From JBIOWF01 sp044868295 (GTDB lineage Bacteria > Actinomycetota > Actinomycetes > Streptosporangiales > Streptosporangiaceae): a stretch of DNA of 8,783 nt. The position numbers were made by a program, and so were the translations under genes. The notes under the pieces are model-generated. The model had not been told where the DNA came from. It searched no databases and saw nothing but the letters and a program-made list of their open reading frames with translations. The stretch covers positions 1 to 8,783 of the forward strand of contig JBIOWF010000259.1 in assembly GCA_044868295.1 (NCBI GenBank), read 5' to 3'. Below, piece by piece: positions 1-8,061 of this stretch (position 1 is its first letter; the number at the start of each line of letters is the position of its first letter).

Positions 1-2304
<2,304 letters not shown>

Positions 2305-2361
2305 CGTGTCTCCTCCGTTGCGCGGGGCCGCCTCCGGTGTCGGCGTCGCCTGGCTCGATCT

Positions 2362-2414
2362 AACCAGCTTCGAGCAGTATGTCTGGTTTTACTTCGTCGG
2401 CGCGGTCACGGCAA
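2362..2414 (-). promoter_or_regulatory. Candidate promoter and overlapping dyad for the uvrA-like gene
   Basis: Read on the minus strand, TTGCCG (2414-2409) is followed after exactly 17 nt by TAAAAC (2391-2386), each matching 4 of 6 consensus bases. This puts transcription start near 2379 and gives a leader of about 75 nt to the ATG at 2304. An inverted repeat, AACCAG (2362-2367) and CTGGTT (2383-2388) with a 15-bp centre, covers the 3' half of the -10 box and the start site. The patch is AT-rich compared with its surroundings. The overlap suggests a repressor site, but no regulator is identified and six-base arms can occur by chance. Confidence 0.42.
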
Positions 2415-2416
2415 CG

Positions 2417-2604
2417 GTCCGCTGTCTACCTGATCAGCGGTGTCTGACGGGGTCGCGCGACGCCCATCCGGCCGACGCTGCCGGGGTCGCGATCGGCGCA
2501 AGAACCAAGGCGTCCACGCCGCTTCGGCCCGCGGCGCCTCTGGGCCTCAGCCAGCGGCGCCCGGCCGGGGCGTCAGACCGATCTCGCCGGCGCCGGCGGT
2601 CCGG
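2417..2604. other. Non-coding gap between ppm1 stop and uvrA-like promoter
   Basis: No reading frame here has both a start with a ribosome site and family-like content; the open frames are high-GC artefacts. Just after the ppm1 stop there is a perfect 14-bp palindrome CGCCGGCGCCGGCG (2585-2598), nested between GACCG (2576-2580) and CGGTC (2597-2601) with slight overlap of the arms, and a second palindrome CCCGGCCGGG (2560-2569). These GC-rich self-complementary runs could slow or end transcription from ppm1, but there is no T-tract, so a terminator call is weak. Confidence 0.3.
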
Positions 2605-3348
2605 TCATCGCTTGCGGCGAATCCGCGCGGGCAGGCCGGTGACGCCCCAGACGGTGACCCGCCACAGCGCCTCGGTCACGACGCTGCGGCTCATCTTGCT
2701 GGCGCCGACGGTCCGGTCGACGAAGGTGATCGGCACCTCGGCGACGCGCAGGCCCTGGCGTGCCGTGCGCACGGTGAGATCCACCTGGAAGCAGTAGCCC
2801 TGTGACTCGACGTCGGCCAGGCCGATCTTCTCCAGCGTGGTGGCGCGGTAGGCGCGGAACCCGGCGGTGGCGTCGCGCACCGGGAGCCCGATCATGATCC
2901 GGGTGTAGGTGTTGGCGCCCCGGGACAGGAGCTCCCGCCTGGCCGGCCAGTTGACGACCTTGCCGCCGGGGACCCAGCGGGAGCCGATCGCGAGGTCGGC
3001 GCCGTCGGCCACCGCGTCCAGCAGCTTGTGCAGCTCCTCGGGCTGGTGGGAGCCGTCGGCGTCCATCTCCACCAGCACGTCGTAGCCCTCGGCCACACCC
3101 CACCTGAACCCGGCGATGTAGGCGGCGCCGAGCCCCTGCTTACCGGGCCGGTGCAGGACGTGAATGTGATCGTCCTTCTCCGCCAGCTCGTCGGCGACCT
3201 TCCCGGTGCCGTCGGGGCTGTTGTCGTCGGCGACCAGGAGGTGCGCGTCGGGCAGGGCCGCCCGCAGCCGCCGGGCGATCATGGGCAGGTTCTCGCACTC
3301 GTTGTAGGTGGGGACGATGACGAGCACCCGCCCAGGAGTCCGCTCCAT
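2605..3348 (-). CDS. ppm1: Polyprenol monophosphomannose synthase (DPM1/Ppm1-type GT2 glycosyltransferase)
   Basis: A 247-residue protein from the ATG at 3348. It transfers mannose from GDP-mannose to polyprenyl phosphate, giving the donor used by membrane mannosyltransferases for glycoprotein and lipoglycan mannosylation. GT-A motifs are in order: PTYNE 13-17, DDNSPDGT 41-48, the metal-binding DADGSHQP 96-103, GSRW 122-125, GYCFQVDL 184-191, and the DRTVGASKMS motif 211-220. There is no C-terminal membrane domain, so it is the short DPM1-like type, probably peripheral to the membrane. The frame stays open 23 codons upstream, but the inner ATG is preferred: it has GGAGGA (3361-3356) 7 nt before it, and homology begins at VLVIVPTYNE. 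The start shares its A with the TGA stop of lnt, so translation is probably coupled. In M. tuberculosis the same two activities form one polypeptide, Rv2051c. All key motifs are intact. Confidence 0.94.
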   Translation of the reverse strand: MERTPGRVLVIVPTYNECENLPMIARRLRAALPDAHLLVADDNSPDGTGKVADELAEKDDHIHVLHRPGKQGLGAAYIAGFRWGVAEGYDVLVEMDADGSHQPEELHKLLDAVADGADLAIGSRWVPGGKVVNWPARRELLSRGANTYTRIMIGLPVRDATAGFRAYRATTLEKIGLADVESQGYCFQVDLTVRTARQGLRVAEVPITFVDRTVGASKMSRSVVTEALWRVTVWGVTGLPARIRRKR

Positions 3349-4907
3349 CAGCTCTTCCTCCGCTGCGAAATGATTGCCGTCAACGTCGCCCCCGCTCCAA
3401 TCAGTATCAGCATCCACTCCGGAAGCGCACCGACCTGGGTCGCGAGCGTGTTCCGCGTCCTGGCAGGAACGGTCACCACCTTCATGTCAGGGACGAGTTC
3501 GCCAGTCTGCCACTCCACCCGGCCTTCGGGGTCCACGTACGCCGAGATACCCGTCGTGGCGGCGGTGACGACCGCCCGGTTGTGCTCGACCGCGCGCAGT
3601 TTCGACATGGCGAGCTGCTGCGGCGGCAGGTTGGTCAGCGCGTAGGTGGCGTTGTTGGTCTGCACGACCAGGGGCGTACCGCCCGCGGTCACCGTGTCGC
3701 GGACGACCCCGTCGAATGCGACCTCGTAGCATTCGACCGCGCCGACGGTGACCGGCCCCATCGGCAGGGCGCCCGGCGTCTCCCCCGCCAGCGACTGCCG
3801 GCCGACCATGCCGACCCGTGCGAAGACCTTCTCCAGCAACTCCTTGAACGGGACGAACTCGCCGAACGGCACGAGCTTCTGCTTGTTGTAGTACGCCCCC
3901 GGGCCGGTCACCGGATCCCAGACGATGCCGCGGGTCTGCCGGTGCACCCCGTCGTCGGCCAGGACGACCGCGCCCACGAGGACGGGGACGCCGATGTCCG
4001 CGGCGGCGGAGGCGATCACGTCACGGGCGAACGCGCTGCGGTAGGGGTCGATGTCGGTGGAGTTCTCCGGCCAGACGACGATGTCCGGCCTGGGCAGCTT
4101 CCCGGATCGTACGGCCTGGGCCAGCTTGTGCGTCTCGTTCGCGTGGTTCTGCAGCACGACGGCGGGCTCGTCGCCGAGGAACCCCATGCCCCGTCCGGGC
4201 ACGTTGCCCTGGACGACCCCGATTTTCACCGTCCTGCCCTCGTCTCCGGGCCGGGGCACCGCATACCCCAGCAGCGGTACGGCCAGCGCACCCAGCAGTG
4301 TCCAGGCCACGAGAGGGCTCCACCGGAGGGGCGAGAGCCGTACGGCCAGGCAGGCCAGCAACGTGCCCGACAGGACCACCGCGAACGTCACTAGTGGCGC
4401 GCCTCCGAGAGAGGCGTAGGGCGTGAACGGCGACTCGCCCTGGCTGAACGCCACTCTGGCCCAGGGGAAGCCGCCCAGGGGGAACAGGCCGCGCGCCCAC
4501 TCCTGGGCCACCCACAGGCAGGCCACCCAGAGCGGCCACAGGCGCAGCCGCGTCGCCATGGCGGCCAGCAGCCCCAGGACCGCCCAGAAGAGGCTCTCGA
4601 CGCCGACCAGGGCCAGCCACGCGTCGTAGCCGATCGGGCGCAGCCACGCCAGGGCCGGCAGCAGGAAGGCGGCCCCTCCGGCGTACCCGAGCCAGGCCGC
4701 GCGGCGCGGGCGCGTGCCGTACAGGGCGAGGGTGAGCAGCGCGACGCCCAGAGGGGCGCAGAACCACAGGTCGATGGGCGGGAAGGCGACGAAGAGCAGC
4801 AATCCGCCGGCGATGGATGCGGCCGGCCGCAGGAGCCGGCGCGGAGCGCGGAGGGCGGGGCCCGAGGAAGCGGCGGGCGCCGTCTCGTCTGCCACTTCGA
4901 GTGCCAC
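3348..4907 (-). CDS. lnt: Apolipoprotein N-acyltransferase
   Basis: Lnt transfers an acyl chain from phospholipid to the free amino group of the lipidated N-terminal cysteine of exported lipoproteins; it is an integral membrane enzyme with an extracytoplasmic nitrilase domain. From the GTG at 4907 it is 519 aa. Hydrophobic segments lie near residues 30-63 (two), 70-88, 96-121, 123-140, 171-189 and 199-217. The carbon-nitrogen hydrolase domain follows (about 227-480), and a closing membrane helix at 497-513 precedes a basic tail. The inferred Glu-Lys-Cys triad is E281 (VVWPENS), K342 (YYNKQKLVPFGE) and C393 (VECYEVAF), so the enzyme looks active. Start choice is uncertain: a TTG at 4982 would add 25 residues and a GTG at 4895 would remove 4. 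I favour 4907 because of the purine run AGAGAAGAGA (4926-4917) 9 nt upstream. The TGA stop overlaps the ppm1 ATG by one base, forming an operon. Confidence 0.93.
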   Translation of the reverse strand: MALEVADETAPAASSGPALRAPRRLLRPAASIAGGLLLFVAFPPIDLWFCAPLGVALLTLALYGTRPRRAAWLGYAGGAAFLLPALAWLRPIGYDAWLALVGVESLFWAVLGLLAAMATRLRLWPLWVACLWVAQEWARGLFPLGGFPWARVAFSQGESPFTPYASLGGAPLVTFAVVLSGTLLACLAVRLSPLRWSPLVAWTLLGALAVPLLGYAVPRPGDEGRTVKIGVVQGNVPGRGMGFLGDEPAVVLQNHANETHKLAQAVRSGKLPRPDIVVWPENSTDIDPYRSAFARDVIASAAADIGVPVLVGAVVLADDGVHRQTRGIVWDPVTGPGAYYNKQKLVPFGEFVPFKELLEKVFARVGMVGRQSLAGETPGALPMGPVTVGAVECYEVAFDGVVRDTVTAGGTPLVVQTNNATYALTNLPPQQLAMSKLRAVEHNRAVVTAATTGISAYVDPEGRVEWQTGELVPDMKVVTVPARTRNTLATQVGALPEWMLILIGAGATLTAIISQRRKS

Positions 4908-5170
4908 GGGGCGGTGTCTCTTCTCTGTCGAGAGTGCCCGGCGTGCGACGGGACACGACGGGACACGGGCGGTGCACCTCAACGATACCCAGCCTGGCCA
5001 GGCGGGCGGACCCTCGCGGAAGAGGGGGCCCGGACGACCCTTCGGACCGGTTCCGTCCCGTCGGCGGCGGGCGCGGAGCTCCGTTGTCTACTGGGTATCC
5101 GGGCCTCCCGGGTCCAACCCCCTCCCGGCCGGGGTGCCCCGACTCGACGGAACGCAGGCGCTGCGCCTGG

Positions 5171-5200
5171 CAGTACAGACGGAGTAACTCTCCGTCACTG
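5171..5200. repeat. Bulged inverted repeat in the lnt leader region
   Basis: Perfect arms GACGGAG (5178-5184) and CTCCGTC (5190-5196) enclose TAACT. Outside them CAGT (5171-5174) pairs with ACTG (5197-5200), leaving ACA as a three-base bulge on one side, so 11 pairs in all. It lies about 60 nt downstream of the minus-strand promoter candidate and would be in the transcript leader of lnt-ppm1. No T-tract follows on either strand, which argues against a simple terminator. It could be an operator or a leader structure. Confidence 0.35.
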
Positions 5201-5262
5201 ACGCAGAATCCAACGATGTCTGAAGACGGCCAACCGGTCAGTCCCGTGCTGGACTGCGCAGC

Positions 5263-5290
5263 AAACTACCGACCTCAGCGCAGATGTCAA
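5263..5290 (-). promoter_or_regulatory. Candidate sigma70-type promoter for lnt-ppm1
   Basis: On the minus strand TTGACA (5290-5285, a perfect -35) is followed after 16 nt by TAGTTT (5268-5263), which keeps the key T, A and final T of the -10 box. Transcription would start near 5256 and run left toward lnt, giving a leader of about 350 nt. No better promoter was seen closer to lnt. It could equally produce a small RNA. Confidence 0.5.
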
Positions 5291-5410
5291 CCGTGTCCCG
5301 AACAGCGGAAATACCAAGTTTTCGCAGCTAGGACAGGCCGGGTGACCGGCGTCGAGACGGGGCATGTGAGCGATGTCGCCCACGTCACTCCACCTACGGT
5401 TATTCCGGCA

Positions 5411-7687
5411 TCACTGGGCGCGCTCGCCGAGGCCCGTCAAAACGGCGGGCAGTCGGCCGGTGTGGATCACGCCAAGCCGTCGCGTGGCCCGGGTCAGTGC
5501 CACATAAAGATCGCTTGGTCCGCGCGGCGACTCCCGCAGAATCCGGTCGGGCTCCACCACGATCACGGAGTCGAATTCGAGACCTTTGGCGTCCGCCACG
5601 GTCAGCACGGCGACCGGCGCGTCGAGGGCGGCCAGGCCGGGACCGGCGACCGCGCCGGGGACACCGGCCACGATCTCCCGCCCGATCTCCGCTTCCTGTG
5701 ACATCGGGACGATCACGACGACACGCCCGTCCATTTCCGCACGGACGATCGGTGCGATCTCCGACAGATCGGAGATCTCCGCGGCCCAGGGCCGCACGCC
5801 GGTCTCACGCACCGACTCCGGGGCCTTCAGGCCGGGATCCACCAGCTTGAGCACGTCGGCGGCGACGGCCATGAGCTCCGCCGGGGTGCGGTAGTTGACG
5901 GACAGGCCGGCCTCCCGCCAACGGCCCGCGACGTAGGGGTCCAGCACCCTGCCCCAGCTCGCCGCGCCCGCGGCCGACCCGGTCTGCGCGATGTCGCCCA
6001 CCACGGTCATCGACCGGCTCGGGCAGCGCCGCATCAGCGTCCGCCAGGCCATCGCGGACAGCTCCTGCGCCTCGTCGACGATCACATGGCCGAAGGCCCA
6101 GGTCCGGTCCTTCGCCGCCCGCTCCGCCGTCGTCCGGTAGTCCTCCTCCGCCTGCTGGCGCGCGGCGAAGCGTTCGGCGTCCATGATGTCCGCCATGCCG
6201 GTCAGCTCCAGAACCTCCCTGGCGTAGGCGAGCTGCTCCTCACGCTCCTCCTCGGCCAGGCGGGCCGCCCGCAGCACGCCCTCGTCGATCTCGCCGAGCA
6301 ACTCGGCGACCTCGTCCAGGAGCGGCGCGTCGGCCTCGCTCCACCAGTTCTCGCCCGGCTTCGGCGGCTCCCGCAGCAGCAGGTCCTGCTCGGCGGGGGT
6401 GAGCCCGGCGTAGGACATCCGCTCCTTGGAGGTGAAGAGGCCGATCAGGAGCTGCTGCGGGGTGAGATAGGGCCAGAGCTTGTTGAGGGCGGCGCGCACC
6501 GGCGTCTCGGTCCGCAGGTCCTCGCGCAGGTCGGCGAAGTCGGCCTCGTCGAGCATGCCGCGGCCCAGGTGCCGGGCCGCCTGCTTGGTCAGCGCGTTGA
6601 GCAGCTGCCGTACGAACACCCCGCGCGCCTGGTTGTGCGGCTTCCTGGAGCGCGCGGCCCGGGACCTGGCCGTGTCGAGGGTCTGGGGGTCGAGCCTGAG
6701 CGTGAACTTGTCGAGCCGGATCTCGATCGGCTTCCTCGGCACCCGCTGCCGGTCCTGTACGGCTCTCGCCACCACGTCGGCCATCCTGATGGCGCCCTTG
6801 ACGGCGGCGGCCTCCGGGGACTCGGCGCGGGTGGCCGTCACGCCCGGGTAGAGCTCGGCGGCGGTCGACAGCAGCACGTCGGTCTCGCCGAGCGAGGGCA
6901 GGACCTGCTCGATGTAGCGCAAGAAGGTCAGGTTCGGCCCGATGATCAGGACGCCTCTGCGTTCCAGGCGTTCCCGGTACGTGTAGAGGAGGTAGGCCGC
7001 CCGGTGCAGGGCCACCACGGTCTTGCCGGTGCCGGGGCCGCCCTGGACGACGAGCACGCCGCCCAGGTCACTTCTGATGATCTTGTCCTGTTCGGACTGG
7101 ATCGTGGCGACGATGTCGCGCATGCGGCCGGTGCGCTTGGCGTCAAGGGCGGCGAGCAGTGCCGCCTCTCCGTTGAGCGACGCGCGGTCGGCGTCGGTCA
7201 GGCCGTCGAGGTCGAGCAGGTCGTCGTCGATGCCGGTGACGGTGCGGCCCTTGGTGTAGAGGTGGCGGCGGCGGGTGACGCCCATCGGCGCGGCCGGGGT
7301 GGCGCGGTAGAAGGGCTGCGCCATCGGCGCGCGCCAGTCGATGAGCAGCCGCTCCTGCTCGTCGTCGGAGAGCCCGAGGCGGCCGATGTAGAGCCTGCCG
7401 TCCCCGGTGGGGTCAGCGGCGAAATCCCCGCCGGGATCCGGATCGGCGCGATCCAGGCGGCCGAAGCACAGCCCGTGCTCCACCGCCCACAGGCGCGCCA
7501 GGCGCTGGGCGTACATGCCGGCGAACGAGTCGCGCTCCGAACGGTTCTGGTGCGTCCCGGAGGCCCCCTGGGCCAGCACCTCGTCGAGCTGCCTGCGCGT
7601 ACGCGCCCGCAGCACGTCGAGCCGCTCGTAGAGGGCGCCGACGTACTTCTGTTCCCGGGCCAGCTCGCCCGCAGGTGAATGAGACAT
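5411..7687 (-). CDS. helR: HelR/HelD-family RNA polymerase recycling ATPase (UvrD-like superfamily 1)
   Basis: HelD-family proteins bind core RNA polymerase, pry it off nucleic acid and recycle it; the actinomycete subgroup HelR also shields polymerase from rifamycins (established in Streptomyces venezuelae). The 758-aa protein from ATG 7687 has a charged N-terminal helical region (about 5-70; in the family a coiled coil entering the secondary channel), an RLYIGRLGL...LLIDWRAP block (98-121), a Q-motif-like IQSEQDKIIR (196-205), Walker A GGPGTGKT (216-223), a long polymerase-binding insert with NWWSEADAPLLDE (447-459), Walker B VIVDEAQE (535-542), GDIAQT (564-569), VNYRTP (597-602), TVADAKGLEFDSV (696-708) and YVALTRATRRL (728-738). 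All ATPase motifs look intact. The frame is open 43 codons further upstream, but family homology starts at ELAREQKYVGALYERLD. No good Shine-Dalgarno precedes 7687; TAGAAT (7703-7698) lies 10 nt before it, so a very short leader is possible. The rifamycin role here is inferred from the family. Confidence 0.88.
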   Translation of the reverse strand: MSHSPAGELAREQKYVGALYERLDVLRARTRRQLDEVLAQGASGTHQNRSERDSFAGMYAQRLARLWAVEHGLCFGRLDRADPDPGGDFAADPTGDGRLYIGRLGLSDDEQERLLIDWRAPMAQPFYRATPAAPMGVTRRRHLYTKGRTVTGIDDDLLDLDGLTDADRASLNGEAALLAALDAKRTGRMRDIVATIQSEQDKIIRSDLGGVLVVQGGPGTGKTVVALHRAAYLLYTYRERLERRGVLIIGPNLTFLRYIEQVLPSLGETDVLLSTAAELYPGVTATRAESPEAAAVKGAIRMADVVARAVQDRQRVPRKPIEIRLDKFTLRLDPQTLDTARSRAARSRKPHNQARGVFVRQLLNALTKQAARHLGRGMLDEADFADLREDLRTETPVRAALNKLWPYLTPQQLLIGLFTSKERMSYAGLTPAEQDLLLREPPKPGENWWSEADAPLLDEVAELLGEIDEGVLRAARLAEEEREEQLAYAREVLELTGMADIMDAERFAARQQAEEDYRTTAERAAKDRTWAFGHVIVDEAQELSAMAWRTLMRRCPSRSMTVVGDIAQTGSAAGAASWGRVLDPYVAGRWREAGLSVNYRTPAELMAVAADVLKLVDPGLKAPESVRETGVRPWAAEISDLSEIAPIVRAEMDGRVVVIVPMSQEAEIGREIVAGVPGAVAGPGLAALDAPVAVLTVADAKGLEFDSVIVVEPDRILRESPRGPSDLYVALTRATRRLGVIHTGRLPAVLTGLGERAQ

Positions 7688-7760
7688 AGGCCGCCAGATT
7701 CTACGTGGTCGGCCCGCCCCCCGCCGCCCCGACATGATCAAGAGCAGGCCGGCGCACGCT

Positions 7761-7820
7761 CGGGACATGAAAGCCCCCGCCATTCCCAGAGGAAGGCGGG
7801 GAAGAATCACCGCCATTCTA
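7761..7820 (-). promoter_or_regulatory. Structured region upstream of helR: strong hairpin, imperfect dyad and 9-bp direct repeats
   Basis: Three elements sit 74-133 nt upstream of the helR start. First, a hairpin at 7775-7801: CCCCGCC (7775-7781) pairs with GGCGGGG (7795-7801), and inside it TTCC (7783-7786) pairs with GGAA (7791-7794) around loop CAGA, with A7782 the only bulge (11 pairs). Second, an imperfect 16-bp dyad GGGACATGAAAGCCCC (7762-7777). Third, a direct repeat CCGCCATTC at 7777-7785 and 7810-7818, 33 bp apart. TAGAAT hexamers on the minus strand at 7820-7815 and 7703-7698 could be -10 boxes but lack clear -35 partners. Inducible control of helR is plausible; the mechanism is unknown. 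Confidence 0.4.
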
Positions 7821-7980
7821 GACAGCCTTCGGCCCGCTGCGCGGGCACGCGGCGGCGGCCGGCGAGGCCATCAGGCACTCGAAGGCCTCCTGCCGGCGGA
7901 CAGGCGGCGAAGTGCTCGCCGGCGGCCTCGATCCGGGTCTGGGGTGTGCGACGGTCACGGGTCGGTTGCGGGGGCGGCCG
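7821..7980. other. GC-rich non-coding stretch between helR leader and ROK promoter
   Basis: No gene is supported. A short inverted repeat GCCCGC-TGC-GCGGGC lies near 7832-7846. Minus-strand frames here read as plausible protein fragments over 20-30 residues, but they end at stops, lack starts with ribosome sites and match no family I recognise. A decayed gene end cannot be excluded. Confidence 0.3.
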
Positions 7981-7985
7981 GGGGC

Positions 7986-8014
7986 TTGACGTTTTTGGAA
8001 GACATCCTTACTTT
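7986..8014 (+). promoter_or_regulatory. Promoter of the ROK regulator gene
   Basis: TTGACG (7986-7991, 5 of 6 to consensus) is separated by exactly 17 nt from TACTTT (8009-8014), in the most AT-rich patch of the window. The start of transcription would be near 8020-8022, about 40 nt before the GTG start. The palindrome at 8024-8044 lies immediately downstream. Confidence 0.68.
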
Positions 8015-8023
8015 CTCATTTTA

Positions 8024-8044
8024 AGTTAGGAAACTTTCCTAACT
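8024..8044. promoter_or_regulatory. Perfect 21-bp palindromic operator, probably for the ROK repressor itself
   Basis: AGTTAGGAAA (8024-8033) and TTTCCTAACT (8035-8044) are perfect reverse complements around a single C. The site begins about 10 nt after the -10 box and ends 17 nt before the GTG start, so a bound dimer would block early elongation or polymerase entry. Actinobacterial ROK repressors commonly bind AT-rich palindromes of the TTAGGAAA/TTTCCTAA type, and autoregulation is common in the family. Assignment to this particular protein is inference from position. Confidence 0.75.
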
Positions 8045-8061
8045 GCCCTCTGGAGGATGTC

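Larger units (their letters stand above)
4908..5410. other. 500-bp non-coding gap upstream of lnt and downstream of helR
   Basis: No convincing gene. The left half (to about 5165) is very GC-rich; the right half is clearly less so, like a promoter region. Contents: a near-consensus minus-strand promoter (5290-5263), a bulged hairpin (5171-5200), a 15-bp near-palindrome CAGGCGCTGCGCCTG (5155-5169), and, downstream of the helR stop, an imperfect 18-bp palindrome (5366-5383) with arms GTGAGCGA and TCGCCCAC. A short stem GCCGG-GTGA-CCGGC (5337-5350) would form a GNRA-type loop if read on the plus strand. None has a T-tract, so helR termination is unresolved. Confidence 0.5.

Noticed and set aside
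2440..2805. 121-codon plus-strand frame over the uvrA-ppm1 gap
   Set aside because: It overlaps the 3' end of ppm1 in antisense, has no ribosome site and no recognisable domain.
4984..5099. Nine-base inverted repeat GATACCCAG / CTGGGTATC, 98 bp apart
   Set aside because: In about 500 bp of sequence one such pair is expected about half the time by chance, and neither copy sits at a promoter or gene boundary.
5075..5140. Possible tRNA or tRNA relic
   Set aside because: CCGTTGTCTAC resembles a tRNA-Glu D-arm entry and GGGTCCAACCCC looks like a T-arm, but the conserved GTTC is absent and no acceptor stem, anticodon arm or CCA end can be paired. A tRNAscan-type covariance search would settle it.
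5195..5383. 62-codon minus-strand frame downstream of helR
   Set aside because: It has no good ribosome site, contains the TTGACA/TAGTTT promoter candidate, and its cysteine-containing product resembles no family I know.
6086..7678. 530-codon open frame on the plus strand
   Set aside because: Antisense shadow of helR with the same low-complexity composition and no recognisable domain.
7734..8024. 96-codon plus-strand frame between helR and the ROK gene
   Set aside because: No ribosome site, arginine-rich low-complexity product, and it runs through the ROK promoter.
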